DNA of 64,000 nt, from NCBI GenBank assembly GCA_038380435.1, contig JAWZYU010000001.1, positions 18,518,001 to 18,582,000 of the forward strand, given 5' to 3'. The notes under the pieces were generated by a model that saw only the letters and a list, made by a program, of their open reading frames with translations, had not been told where the DNA came from and did no database searches. A program made the translations under genes and the position numbers. This stretch comes from Ryuthela nishihirai (lineage: Eukaryota; Arthropoda; Arachnida; Araneae; Heptathelidae). This document shows positions 54,412 through 64,000 of the stretch, in pieces; the stretch's first letter is position 1; each line of letters opens with the position of its first letter.

Positions 54412-54445
54412 GTTTTCGGTACTGGAACGATTCAGTACCGAAAAC
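54412..54445. repeat. Perfect 13-bp hairpin present in one duplicate only
   Basis: GTTTTCGGTACTG and CAGTACCGAAAAC pair exactly around an 8-base loop. The matching place in the other duplicate (near 49510) reads TTTTCACGCTTTCAGTATCG and lacks the stem, so the hairpin was gained here or lost there. Confidence 0.85.
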
Positions 54446-54469
54446 GCTTTCGTACCTCTGTATTCTAGG

Positions 54470-57400
54470 GATTATCATCACTACAGCTATTGATACTATC
54501 CTCCCTATGCGATTCTGATGTTATCAGGTTCGGGTCACAAATTAGCCTACATTGCTAATTTTCTCCACTAACGCTTCTGGTCAGTAAATGTTCGACACAA
54601 ACTGGAAGGATAGCTGTGTAGCAATTCCCAGTGATGACGCATAGAACCTTCCGGGACTGGCACATAATGTCCGACCCCGCCTTCCCTTGGTGCATGCCAT
54701 TAATACTTTTCAAAAGAGATATTCTTTTTTTGAAGGGAACAGAAGTGGAGGCCTGTCAGACCGTGTGCCCTACTGATCTGGTCATCTGCGACAAATTTTT
54801 TCTTTCTTTCTGCCCTGTTGAGGAGTGTTTAACTTCGCAGGGTCGTGGTGATGACCATTTATGCCTACGAGACTGGACTGGTTTACGGCTTTGAGCTTGA
54901 TTATGGCTTCTGGACTTGCTGCAGTGGTGGACATCTGTTGAGGGAGAATTTGCCGCTGTGTTTTCTGGGTGTTTCTGGGTTGCCAGCCCTAAGTGAACAG
55001 AGGCACGGGATACCTTATATCAGCTGGTGGATAATCGTGATCATAGGCCATCGCAGCTAACTGAATCTTCACTTAGGTAGTTGGGCATCACTATTCCTAA
55101 ACTGGAGTAATATGTCTCAGGCAAACCTTATGGTTTTGAAAAGGTCCACTTCAAATGGCGGTGCTTGAAGTTCCTAGTAGCATGGATGACTTTAGCCTGT
55201 AGCGGTGGAGGAACAGGTCTTTGTCCCATGCCCGCGATCAGGGGGCTTTTTGATGTTGTTGATCCTACGTTTCACAATAAACCTAGTTTCCTTTTAAAAA
55301 CCTACTAATCATTTTCTTTCTACAAGTATATGGAACGTGAGGACGTTACGTTGATATTATTCTCTTGATGTCCTCACGCAGGAATTTCAGCGTGAGGACA
55401 CCTCTGTATTCTAGGCTTATCGGTTTGCTTCTTAGCAGAAATACGCCAGTGATGTTCTTCTAGGATATGACTGCATTAATGAAAGAATTTATAAAGCAAA
55501 ATTTAAAATAAAAATTTAAGACTTCAATGTCATCTGTTGCTACGCCCCCACGAAGGACTCTGATGATAATGAACAGAATATTTTACAGACAGCTACATGA
55601 TATTTTGAATTCTCTAAAGAAACGAGATATTGCTAAGGTTGGTACTAACTCTGAGCTACGGGCAGGAATTTTAGGTCTCTTTGGCATTGATAGTTTCAAT
55701 GGCAATGGAGAACGTCTCCTTCAGGTAAATAAACTTAATGGTTTCTGAACAACTAATACATACTACAATCACCGGGACATTTATAAATATACGTGGGTGT
55801 CACCTGATGAGTTGCACAGGAATATGATAGATTATATTTTAATTAATAACAAATGCACTCTTTTGATTAGGAATACCAGACAATATAGAGGAGCCGAAAT
55901 TGGGTCTGACCATTACCTGGTAAAAGGTGTCTTGCAACTAAGCTTAAAAAATGTTTTGCTAAGGTTAAGAAAATTACCTTTAACACTGAAGGTCTGAAAG
56001 ATCCAGTTATAGCTAAAGCATACCATGATAGCTATGTGGTCATTATGACAATCGTAGTTTGCTTACTGCTGAAGTTTAGAATAAATGGGATCAGTTTAAA
56101 CAGGATTTTCTTAAAACTAACAGTACTCTTTTAGGTAAAAGGGAACAGAGGAAACAAAATTATTTGAGTGATAATACATGAAACTTATTTTTGAAAGAAA
56201 GAAGTGCAGGATGAATATGAATCAACACCCTACTAGTCGTAACAGACAACATTACAAAAAGCTTAATAAACTTGTAAAAGAACAGTTAACAGCTGATAAG
56301 AATCTTTGGCTTGATAACTCGGCTAATAAAGCAGAGGAATCTCTTAGACAGCAAAATAGCAGGGAATTATACCAGATTGTTAATGTTTTGTGTGGGAAGA
56401 AACAGGATACGTACACTGATACACAGGGACTGAGGGAGAAACATGGTTAAGTGGGTGAAAATGAGGATTCTCTGGTGACAAGGTGAGCTGAGAATTTCAA
56501 AGATGTTCTAAATAGTGTGATTAATTCTACTTCCATTTTTGTAATGAGGATAAATGCATTATTCCATAGATCCTCAGTTAATGATGGCAGCAGTTTATTC
56601 ATTTAATGGTGGTTTTATGGCTTTAATGTTGGCCTTGTATAACATTCGGAAGTTGCTTCGGTTCTCTCTAAAATAAAACTGAATAAATCTCCTGGGGTCG
56701 ATGAAATCACCAGTGAAATTCTTAGAGCTGGGAACACTTGTGTTGACAAATGGCTGACAGAAATTTTGAATATTTTTATGATAAACGTGTTGTTTCTACA
56801 AATTTTACTAGAGTTATTGCTATCCCTATTTTTAAAAAAGGTGATCGCAGTTCTTGTGATAACTATAGAGATACCACCATACTTTCTGTTCCAGATAAAG
56901 TTTTTTGCATGGTTGTGCTTAATAGAATTAAGAATTTGATTGATGGACAACGGCGTGATGAACAGTGGGGATTCAGAAGTTGTAGGGGATGTATTGATCA
57001 TATATATTCACTTAGGCAGATTCTTAGTAATGTCAGAGTTTCAGAAACCTGTGGTTGCTAGCTTTGTAGATTTTAGAAAGACTTTTCACTCTGTTGATCG
57101 ACATAATTTGTGGTTGATTGTTAGATCATATTTAATACCTGATAAGTTAGTTAGTGTAATGAGAGCTCTCTATAATAACACTGAGTCGTGTGCGAGAGTT
57201 GGTACGTCTCGCAGCAATTGGTTTAGCATTTCTAATGGAGTTAGACAAGGGTGCATTTTGTCTCCTTTTCTCTTTTGTTTGGCTATTGATTAAGTAATGA
57301 GAAATTATTTGCAAGGGAAATATTTTGGCCTTAAATGGTCCAGAGCTTTCAACATTTCTGATGTAGATTATGCAGATGATTTGTCTCTGTTGGCTATTGA

Positions 57401-58140
57401 TGTTTATGACATGAATTCGTTTATTAGGGCTGTTGATGAGAGTCAGTAGGTTTATAATAAAGAGAGAAAAAACTAAAATGATGAAAATTGGTCAGGCAGA
57501 TGGTGCTTCAGTTGCTTTGAATGACTGTACTCATGAGAAAGTGCGTCAGTTTAATTTTCTTGGGAGCTACGTAAGAAATACTGGTTATGTGTGACATGAG
57601 AAAATAGAAGAATATGGATTGCTGCTGGGACTTTCAAGAATCTACGGAGAGTGTGGAGAAATAGACATGTAACCCTAAAGACAAAAATTAGGCTGTATAA
57701 TAGTTTGGTTCTTTCTATGGTTAGTTATGGTAGCGATACATGGACCCTTTGTAATCAGGATAAGAAGGAGCTTGATGCCTTTGATTGTAAATGCTTGCGC
57801 AGTATCTTAGGCATTAAGTGGTTTGATTTTATAAATAGTGATGAGCTTAAAACGATTCATCAACCTCCTTTGAGCAGCATGTTGAGAAGAGAGAGACTGC
57901 GTTTGTTTGGTCATGTTGTCCGTATTCACAGCTGCAGGTTGGCAAACAGGATGATGAACAGTGGGCGTAAGGGTTGCAGAAAAAGGGTGACACTTAGGAT
58001 GCGATGGGCAGACAATGTCAAAGAGAACCTTGCTAGAATTGATCTACAGTGCCCAAATGCAGCTGCTGTAGCTCAGAAGAGACATGTCTCGAGAGGAAAA
58101 TTACACTGTCTAGTAGGACCTCCATAATCCATGGCTTCAA
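54470..58140 (+). mobile_element. LINE (RTE-like non-LTR retrotransposon), nearly full length, defective
   Basis: Order: a 5' region of about 870 bp; an endonuclease start motif (TATGGAACGTGAGGACG, cf. GTWNVRTL) at 55330; endonuclease remnants 55390-55980; linker 55980-56450; reverse transcriptase 56690-57430; C-terminal region 57600-58127, ending GTAGGACCTCCATAATCCAT. No target duplication or clean tail is evident. The same family gives the fragments at 1-412, 39126-39944 and the scraps at 48508 and 53405. The start is uncertain because the upstream flank is itself duplicated. Confidence 0.85.
55390..58127 (+). pseudogene. LINE ORF2 relic: endonuclease and reverse transcriptase
   Basis: Endonuclease (AP-type) blocks: ICCYAPTKDSDDNEQNILQT at about 55530, RQLHDILNSLKKRDIAKVG and LRAGILGLFGIDSFNGNGER at 55580-55715, YTWVSPDELHRNMIDYILIN and GAEIGSDHYLVKGVLQL at 55790-55960 (SDH is the catalytic end). 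Reverse transcriptase: IAIPIFKKGDRSSCDNYRD (56818), SFVDFRKTFHSVDRHNLWLI (57060; A and D of FADFxKAFDSVDR changed), NGVRQGCILSPFLFCLAID (57235), YADD at 57369-57380. C-terminus: RLRLFGHVVRIHSCRLANRM (57895). At least six frame breaks or stops separate the parts. Confidence 0.9.
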
Positions 58141-58867
58141 GAGGCATTTGTATGTATGGAGATACATATTTAAATGATTTAAAAAAAATCAGTTTTTCTT
58201 AATTTATCAATATGTCATATCGTCATAAAATTTATAGTTGTGTTCAGGTAATTTATAACAGAAAGTAAAAGTTTGAAATCTGATTAAAAGATACTTTACA
58301 GTGAACGATAGACGTTTTACGTACTTAATGATTCTTTGGCTTCAAATTTTTAGAACAAGATAAACATGCAAAAACTACGGTGTGTTCAGGACTGTTAGCC
58401 CCCAGTAAAATTTTTTTTTAATAGTCATTATACCAGTTTATTCAACAACGAAAACACATATATGTTTCACATTGCATTTGCTGTTACATGTCATGTAAAG
58501 TTTATAAAATCTTGAAATAAATGAAAAAAGAAGCAAAATTCTGAGCGCTAATAATCCATAACTTCCACTCGAGAAGTACTCACGTGTGAGATTAGTGAAG
58601 AGTTATGTTATAGATTCCCATAACAGAGTGAAAACCTCAAATTATAGTGATGATGAAAAATTAAATTAAATCTTAAATCAAGAGATCTCACGCAGGAAAT
58701 TGTAACAGCCAATAAGTATATATATATTCTTGATATCAGAATTTATTCAGAACTAGTTTTTATATTTCTATTCTTTCTCCTTTCAAATGAAAAAAAAACG
58801 GAATTAAAAGAATATTCGAAGTCTATTCGTAAAAAAGCAATAAGGAAACCCAACGTTCATGGTGTTC
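58141..58867. other. No recognisable gene
   Basis: AT-rich. The part from about 58750 may be the worn start of the degenerate array that continues from 59760 (words such as AAAGAATATTCGAAGTCTAT). No open frame of note. Confidence 0.4.
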
Positions 58868-59152
58868 GGTTGGGTTGTTTTACCTCTGAGCGGCACTTGT
58901 TTGCACACCATGGGCTAAATGGCCAGGTCACAAGGAACCCGAATGCTCAGAGAAAGTTGGGGGAGGGGACCCACTGGAACAGCTGTTAGGAGACAGATGG
59001 TAGCCTCCTGTCAAGGCCATCCAGCGTGTTCTTTAACGTGCAGAAGGTATAGCTCTCCCGCACACGGCGCCACGGCTTAACATCCCATCTGACGGACGGC
59101 GGCCTTTCCAAACCCAGCGGTGTCCCCTGCTGACGTGGGCAGGGCGGGGAAT
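58868..59152 (-). mobile_element. SINE, tail and body, head missing
   Basis: GGTTGGGTTGTTTTACCTCT, GGCACTTGTTTGCACACCAT, AGAAAGTTGGGGGAGGGGAC, TTCTTTAACGTGCAGAAGGT, ACATCCCATCTGACGGACGG, to GTGGGCAGGGCGGGG at 59152, where the copy stops before the tRNA-like head. Little diverged, so fairly young and 5'-truncated. Confidence 0.92.
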
Positions 59153-59198
59153 AATCTTTATAGGGACTATCAGAATTCTCCCTAATCCGACTTTCATT

Positions 59199-59735
59199 CC
59201 CCCCCCCCCCCCGATAGGGGACCACCTTGTCGTGGTGGGGGGGCTTCGGGCCCAGCAACCGGTCGAAGGCTTTGCTGACCGGATTGGGTCCCCTGTTGGA
59301 CAGAGCCAAGACCAACCGAGGTCGGAGGAATCGCTGACCGGTTTGGCGGTCCGCTTGGACGGTGTCAAGACCTCCATCAGGTGCTCCGTGGAGCATTTCA
59401 AGGGCACCGCTGAACGGATTTGGTCCCCTAGTAGGCGTCGAGCCCTTTTCAAAGCCTGGGCCTCACTAAGAGTCTCCACCCCGGGTGCCGAGCGAACTTG
59501 GATTTGCATATCCTTGTCCATGGCTAACCGGGGAACAGATTAAATTTTAGGTTTCTACCGGTGGTTAGCTTTCCTTTTATTGGACTGCTGCCATGTGAGG
59601 TTGGGGATGAGATGCATCTATATGGTGTATTTTTGCCCCTGACTCTAGTAGTCACGGCTCTCCGTTAAATTGGTAGTGTCGTGAGACGGAACCGGGGATT
59701 GCCGTGGTTGCTGAACATCTGGCAACAAATAGTAC
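59199..59735 (+). mobile_element. GC-rich 537-bp insertion with a poly-C edge
   Basis: It is flanked by the exact 15-mer AATCCGACTTTCATT (59184-59198 and 59736-59750), and GC content jumps inside. It begins with 14 C, then GATAGGGGACCACCTTGTCG and a TGGTGGGGGG hairpin partner. A plus-strand frame 59232-59543 contains three worn repeats starting GCTGA(C/A)CGG (59275, 59334, 59412). It looks like the 5' part or a short derivative of a non-LTR retroelement. Caveat: the 15-mer resembles the motif of the surrounding array, so the apparent target duplication might be two array units. Confidence 0.55.
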
Positions 59736-60340
59736 AATCCGACTTTCATTAAAACCAACATTTTATGAGTCTTTCTCTTCGAATGAAACTATGGGAAATC
59801 AAAGGAATCCATTTAAAGAGACCTAAAGAGCCTACATAAACTATTTTTTCTATACGTCTATTATGAATAAAGAATTCAAATGCAGTCTTTCCAAATTGAT
59901 ATTTCAGTAAAGGAATTATTTTTCTTCTAAATCTGTTCTTTCCAAGCGACGTAACAGGAAACTAAAAAAAGATGAACTACCAGAAAAATTCATTTCCATT
60001 CTCTCTAATTTAACTTTCAATAAAGCATTTGCATCTGTTCTTTCTAATCCAACAGCTCAGTACAAAGAATTTTTTTCGATGTGTATTTATTCTTAATGAA
60101 ATGAGAGGAAATCTAAATAATACAAACAGGAAATCAAACCGTACGTCTATCAGTAGCCTCATTAATCCGACTTCCAATAAAAAAATTATTTGCTTCAGAA
60201 CAAGAAATCAAGCGAACACACTGCAAGAAAGAAAGCAGCACAATAAAATATATATATTTTTATCTCTAAATCAGTAAGCAGTTTTTCTTCTATATTGGGT
60301 TTCAGAAATAAAAGTTTGAAAAACGTTTTATTGCAAGTCA
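59736..60340 (-). repeat. Degenerate ~122-bp array, inverted part
   Basis: Minus-strand versions of the motif GTCGGATTAATGAGA are seen near 59736 (AATCCGACTTTCATT), 60008 (TTTAACTTTCAATAAAG), 60046 (CTAATCCAAC) and 60160 (CATTAATCCGACTTCC). The units are badly worn. The frame 60029-60277 is a by-product. Confidence 0.5.
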
Positions 60341-60900
60341 GGTTACAGAGAAAAAATGTAAATGTCAGATTTTCCGGTTTTATTTAATCATCTCTACTAC
60401 CATTCGATTTCCTATTCTGTAGTTCAGAAGGATTGGAATTTCAAAACAATCAGTTTCAATGAATTGTTGGCTTAGTTAGGTCACGTAGTCATACCTCGTC
60501 ATTAAGCGAGAACTGCATTGCTCGCGAAACTGGTAAACGTTTACGCGAATGAATTTAGCTTTTACTTCTCACGAGAACAATCATAGAAAAACTTTTTTCT
60601 GCTCTTACGTAAACGTTATATTTGGCGCTAAATCACGAAAGGACTTCCAGCAATCAACATGCAGACAAAAGCAACAGTTGTTACATGTCATTTATTAATT
60701 CAACGTACTGAATATTCCAGAATTGTAAAGCCACTGGAAAAATTGGTTAAAATAAAAAATTAACATTAAACTGATATTAAAATAGTAAATCATAACTTAC
60801 AATTTTTATTTCAGTGAGGGGTCGTAAAAAAGCATTTTCTCTCGCCAGAGTCCGTCTTTTACCTCTTGTTGTTCTCCTCTCAGAAACGCTGCAGAATACT
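60341..60900. other. No recognisable gene
   Basis: AT-rich. A short inverted pair of GCGAGAACTGCA / ACGCGAATG-type words near 60500-60560 surrounds GCTCGCGAAACTGGTAAACG and TTACGCGAATG. No family was recognised. Confidence 0.4.
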
Positions 60901-63260
60901 GAACTTTACAGTTTGGTCTCTTTAATGCGATTTCATTTCAGGTTATTTCGGTTAAAAGGAGTAGATAATAAAAGCATCGTTTAAACAAAAAAAAAATTAG
61001 TATAGTGAACAAGTGTAAACACCTGCTATATCCGTATCTTGTGATGCTTTCATTCGATTTCTGAGTGCTCCATTCATAAAATATGCTTTAAAAGTATCGA
61101 TTCCAATGAGATATCTGAATAGAAACAACAGATTCAAAACTTTTTAAAAAAAGAATAAGGGTAAAATAAGTGTAATATCTGCTGTTTACATTTTTCTTTG
61201 CGTTTCTAATTGTTTCATTCCCAAGAAGAAGATGGAAAAATATATTGAATGTCGTAGTAGTGAGAATACTTACAGTTCTAATCTGTTTGATTTTCTCTCG
61301 TGCTATCCTTTAATATCACTATCCTTTTTCGTTCAGATAATTTGCCGCGGTAAATAAAATTCGTTTCAATCAAATTCAGTTCAAAGAGAATAAAAATTAT
61401 CGTTCGTGTACTGCGTAAACTTTCATTTCATATAGTTCATTCAAAGGAGTTTCCAAAAATATTCAATGTATTCAAATATCAGACTAAAGAGAGTCGATGT
61501 AAGAGCTTAAATGAATATTGGACCAGATAGAATAAATGGTGATGTTGGCCCTGAACGCATTCTTTCCTGTGTTCCTTCGATTAACGATATCCAGTTAATA
61601 CGTTTTAATCAAAGTCGTATTATACAGAATAGATACAAATGCATCATTAATCACGGATTAGCTAAAATACATGTAAATATCGGTTATTTTACCTTTCGTT
61701 CGCTGTTTCTTTCGTTCGTAAGAAGAAAACAAAAATAAAAGATGATTTTATGGAACGTCGTACTAGTGAGAGCACTTATAATTTTAATATGCTTCATTTC
61801 ATTTGATGCTTGCTAAACGTAGTGTTCAAACACATTCCTTTGATATCCGATTGGTTAGTTTAGAGATGATCTTTCCTTTTTTTTTAATGTAGGATTAGTG
61901 AGAACACATTCTTATGCAGATTGTTTTCCTTTAACCGTTTAGAAGAAACAGATACATGGAAATCCACTTTGAGCTAAGACCGATTAGCAAGAATAAATAT
62001 AAATATTCGTAGCTATTACCGTTTGCTTGTACATGCTTTTCTACTGTGTCTGTCAGATTAAAAGAACCTTCAAAATATACTTTTATTTAATGGTGGCTTA
62101 ATGAGAATACTAATAGCCTTATATAGTTCCATTTGCTGTAGAGTATATTTTTTATTCAAGATCGTTTACATGGAACAAACAGAATAGAACAGAAATGCAA
62201 AATTCCGTTGTATCGAAAGTCAGATTTGCGAGAATAATAGTAAATATAGTCTGTTTTGATTTCCTGTAATACAACTGATTTGTTTCCGATTCTTTCTTTC
62301 CGAAATAAAAGATTTTTTTTTAATATTCGTTTCATTTTGGCCGGATTATTGAGAGTACTAGTAGCCTTATATATTTTCGTTTCCTGTAGTCGTTCCTTTT
62401 ATTTGAGAATGCATGATAATTAAATATTTTTAATTACCTAACTCGCTCCAAGAACGTTGAGTCTATAGCAACCCCCTATTCCCGTGTCATATTGATAAAG
62501 AGGATGAATGCCCTTGAAGGACAGCTTAATCTTCTAGGTTGAGGGTTAGAAGACGTTCTTGGCCATGTGGGCAAAATTTGACTTTTTTTCAAAACGTGAT
62601 TTCACACTATCGGCCACAGGGAACAAAAGAAAGTAAAAGTATTGAGCATTTTTTTAGATGTTTATGCATGACCTAGAACGTACAGAATGGAATAGAAATT
62701 TATTAATTAGAAAATAGCGGTTGTTTTGATTTCTTGTAGTACATTTGATAGATTTCCGGTTGTTTCTTTCAGAAATAAAGTATCTTTTAAATATTCGTTT
62801 CATTTAGTCACACATTATTGAGAAGAATTATGCATTTAGAGTAGAATTATGCATTTTTTTCCTGTAGTTGTTATAAAGTAAGTCGGATTAGCGAGAAAAA
62901 TTTTCATTCTCAGCTGTTTTGATTTCCTGGGATAGATTCGATTGATTTCCGATTATTTCTTTTAGAAGGAAAGGATTTTTTTAAATTTCGTTTTATTGAA
63001 GGTCGCATTACCGAAAAAGCAGATTATACTATGTAACTTTGTTTCCAGTTGTGGATTTCTTTCATCTTTCGCTTTCTATGTTTAGAAGGAAGAATACGTT
63101 AGATGCAAACCCTTTTTTGAAAAACGGATTAAAGAGAATACACTCAAATATTACAGTGCGTTCGCGTAAAGTAGTATTGTTTCGGTCAGAAGGAATAGAA
63201 TTGTTAAAAAATTTCGCTGTATTCAACGTCGGATTAAAGAAATAAGTAACGATTATGTTG
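60900..63260 (+). repeat. Degenerate tandem array, period about 122 bp
   Basis: The motif GGATTAxxGAGAA recurs at about 61483, 61891, 61976, 62092, 62217, 62341, 62814, 62882, 63001, 63124 and 63231. Adjacent well-kept units are 108-125 bp apart. Units also share TTTTGATTTCCTGTAGTACA, TTTCCGATTATTTCTTT, GAAATAAAAGATTTTTTTAA and ATATTCGTTTCATTT. It is an old satellite without coding capacity; short frames at 61511 and 63039 are by-products. Confidence 0.65.
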
Positions 63261-63369
63261 ATATCTAAAAAATTTCGTTTTATGAAGTGCTTGGTGCAGA
63301 GACTTCCGAGAAGTGAATTTGTTTGCTCTAAGGAGATATTTCAGAAACAATGTTAGCAATCCAAATTTT

Positions 63370-63492
63370 TCCCATCGTTTCCTTTTTTCCTCCCAATTGT
63401 CGTATCCACCCGATTTTCGTACCCTTCCAATCTTTTTCCCATTTGCCGCATCCACCCAATTGTCACATCCACCCACTTGACTTCCACCCAAT
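63370..63492 (-). repeat. Short worn repeats of a (TCCACCCAATTG) type
   Basis: CGTATCCACCCGATTTTCGT, CGCATCCACCCAATTGTCAC, ATCCACCCACTTGACTTCCA and CACCCAATT follow each other, units of about 18-50 bp. The minus-strand frame 63234-63491 (rich in Gly, Lys and Trp) is produced by this repeat. Confidence 0.6.
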
Positions 63493-63667
63493 TAATGTGC
63501 TTGCGTAACACAATATTGCATATTAATAATTTGTTGATATCATTTTCTAAGGGATATTACATCATGTCAGTTCGTCACGCCTCTAATCATTTTACAGATT
63601 TTCCTCGTCATTTTTTGCATGCGAACTAAAACATGTGTCATCCATGCCATAATGAATGCTAATTATT

Positions 63668-63735
63668 TTATTCATTCGGCGTAAGCGCTTGGCTGCTGAT
63701 CAGAGGGACCTGGGTTCCAACCTAAGGTAAGGCAT
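63668..63735 (+). repeat. tRNA-like module
   Basis: GGCGTAAGCGCTTGGCTGCT, then GATCAGAGGGACCTGGGTTC and CAACCTAAGG give A-box- and B-box-like blocks (GGTTCCAACC) at tRNA spacing. The sequence after it (63745-63850) is not the abundant SINE body, so this may be the head of another SINE family. Confidence 0.4.
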
Positions 63736-64000
63736 GGATGTCCGTGTTTTTTTTTTGCTGAGGTCCAGTCAATCTCACAGACCTTCTAGTATGGTGTGTA
63801 AACTGAGAGTCTCTGTCAGACTTTTGTGGCAAGCAGCTGCTTGAGGGTATTTATTTATTATTTTACCGAAAAATGCACCATAGATGCCTTCCTATAATAT
63901 TTCGATTTCACATGAAAGAATGTTTTTTGGTTAAGCGAAGTAATTACTTTTATAAATATTTTCTTTATAATGGAGGAGGTGAGAAATATTCATTAATTGA
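63736..64000. other. Possible body of a second SINE family, then unassigned
   Basis: Directly after the tRNA-like module comes TGCTGAGGTCCAGTCAATCT...CAGACTTTTGTGGCAAGCAG, a GC-richer 100-bp stretch, then AT-rich DNA to the window end. With only one copy in view the element cannot be bounded. Confidence 0.3.

Larger units (their letters stand above)
53036..55395 (+). repeat. 2.35-kb duplicated segment, copy 2
   Basis: The partner of 48138-50475, on the same strand about 4.9 kb away. It keeps the same order of components. Copy-specific differences include an extra hairpin at 54412-54445 and several short deletions. Its right part is the 5' region of the LINE that follows. Confidence 0.88.

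Noticed and set aside
59033..59521. 162-codon minus-strand ORF
   Set aside because: It runs across the junction between a SINE and the GC-rich insertion. High GC lengthens random frames, and no domain is seen.

Overview
The window looks like nuclear DNA of an animal, probably an arthropod (a chelicerate such as a spider is my guess; nothing here proves it). It is AT-rich. It has no operons, ribosome binding sites or dense ORFs, and almost everything recognisable is a decayed transposable element or a tandem repeat. I found no intact protein-coding gene, no rRNA and no convincing functional tRNA gene. Every recognised coding stretch is a broken transposase, reverse transcriptase or gag remnant.

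Layout. 1-1.3 kb: LINE fragment and tRNA-derived SINEs, one with a 28-bp minisatellite. 3.7-7.9 kb: three Tc1-like relics, one with complete terminal inverted repeats and TA duplications, one carrying a nested SINE. 8.9-13 kb: more SINEs and part of a foldback-type repeat. 13.7-20.5 kb: an exon-like 77-bp segment present twice, strong palindromes, AT-rich degenerate repeats, and a TATA box with a short interrupted ORF. 21.4-23.8 kb: a hAT-type non-autonomous element whose end has expanded into 18 units of about 128 bp. 26.0-26.6 kb: a gag-like LTR-retrotransposon remnant. 26.6-32.1 kb: a satellite of about 373 bp in two subtypes, ending in a 220-bp tandem duplication. 32.9-33.2 kb: start of a pogo/Tigger-like element. 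34.0-34.4 kb: a recent SINE with a 13-bp target duplication. 34.65-37.85 kb: three large palindromes joined by repeat arms (foldback architecture) with 22-, 26- and 40-bp arrays.

39.1-45.3 kb is a nested complex: LINE 3' end, hAT element with a frameshifted BED/hAT transposase and an internal R2-like endonuclease fragment, then a mariner-like element with long inverted repeats. 46-47.8 kb: Tc1 fragment, SINE and a possible short-TIR DNA element. 48.1-50.5 and 53.0-55.4 kb are two diverged copies of one 2.35-kb segment (LINE 3' scrap, Tigger 3' half, LINE 5' region). The second copy runs on into a nearly complete but broken LINE ending at about 58.1 kb. 58.9-63.3 kb: SINE, a 537-bp GC-rich insertion with a poly-C edge, and a long degenerate array with a period of about 122 bp.

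The one SINE family (about 380 bp) is the most frequent element, with at least 12 copies on both strands. No new biochemical system is evident. The most unusual items are structural: the foldback family, satellites born from element ends, the duplicated exon-like segment, and the hAT element flanked by unrelated elements.
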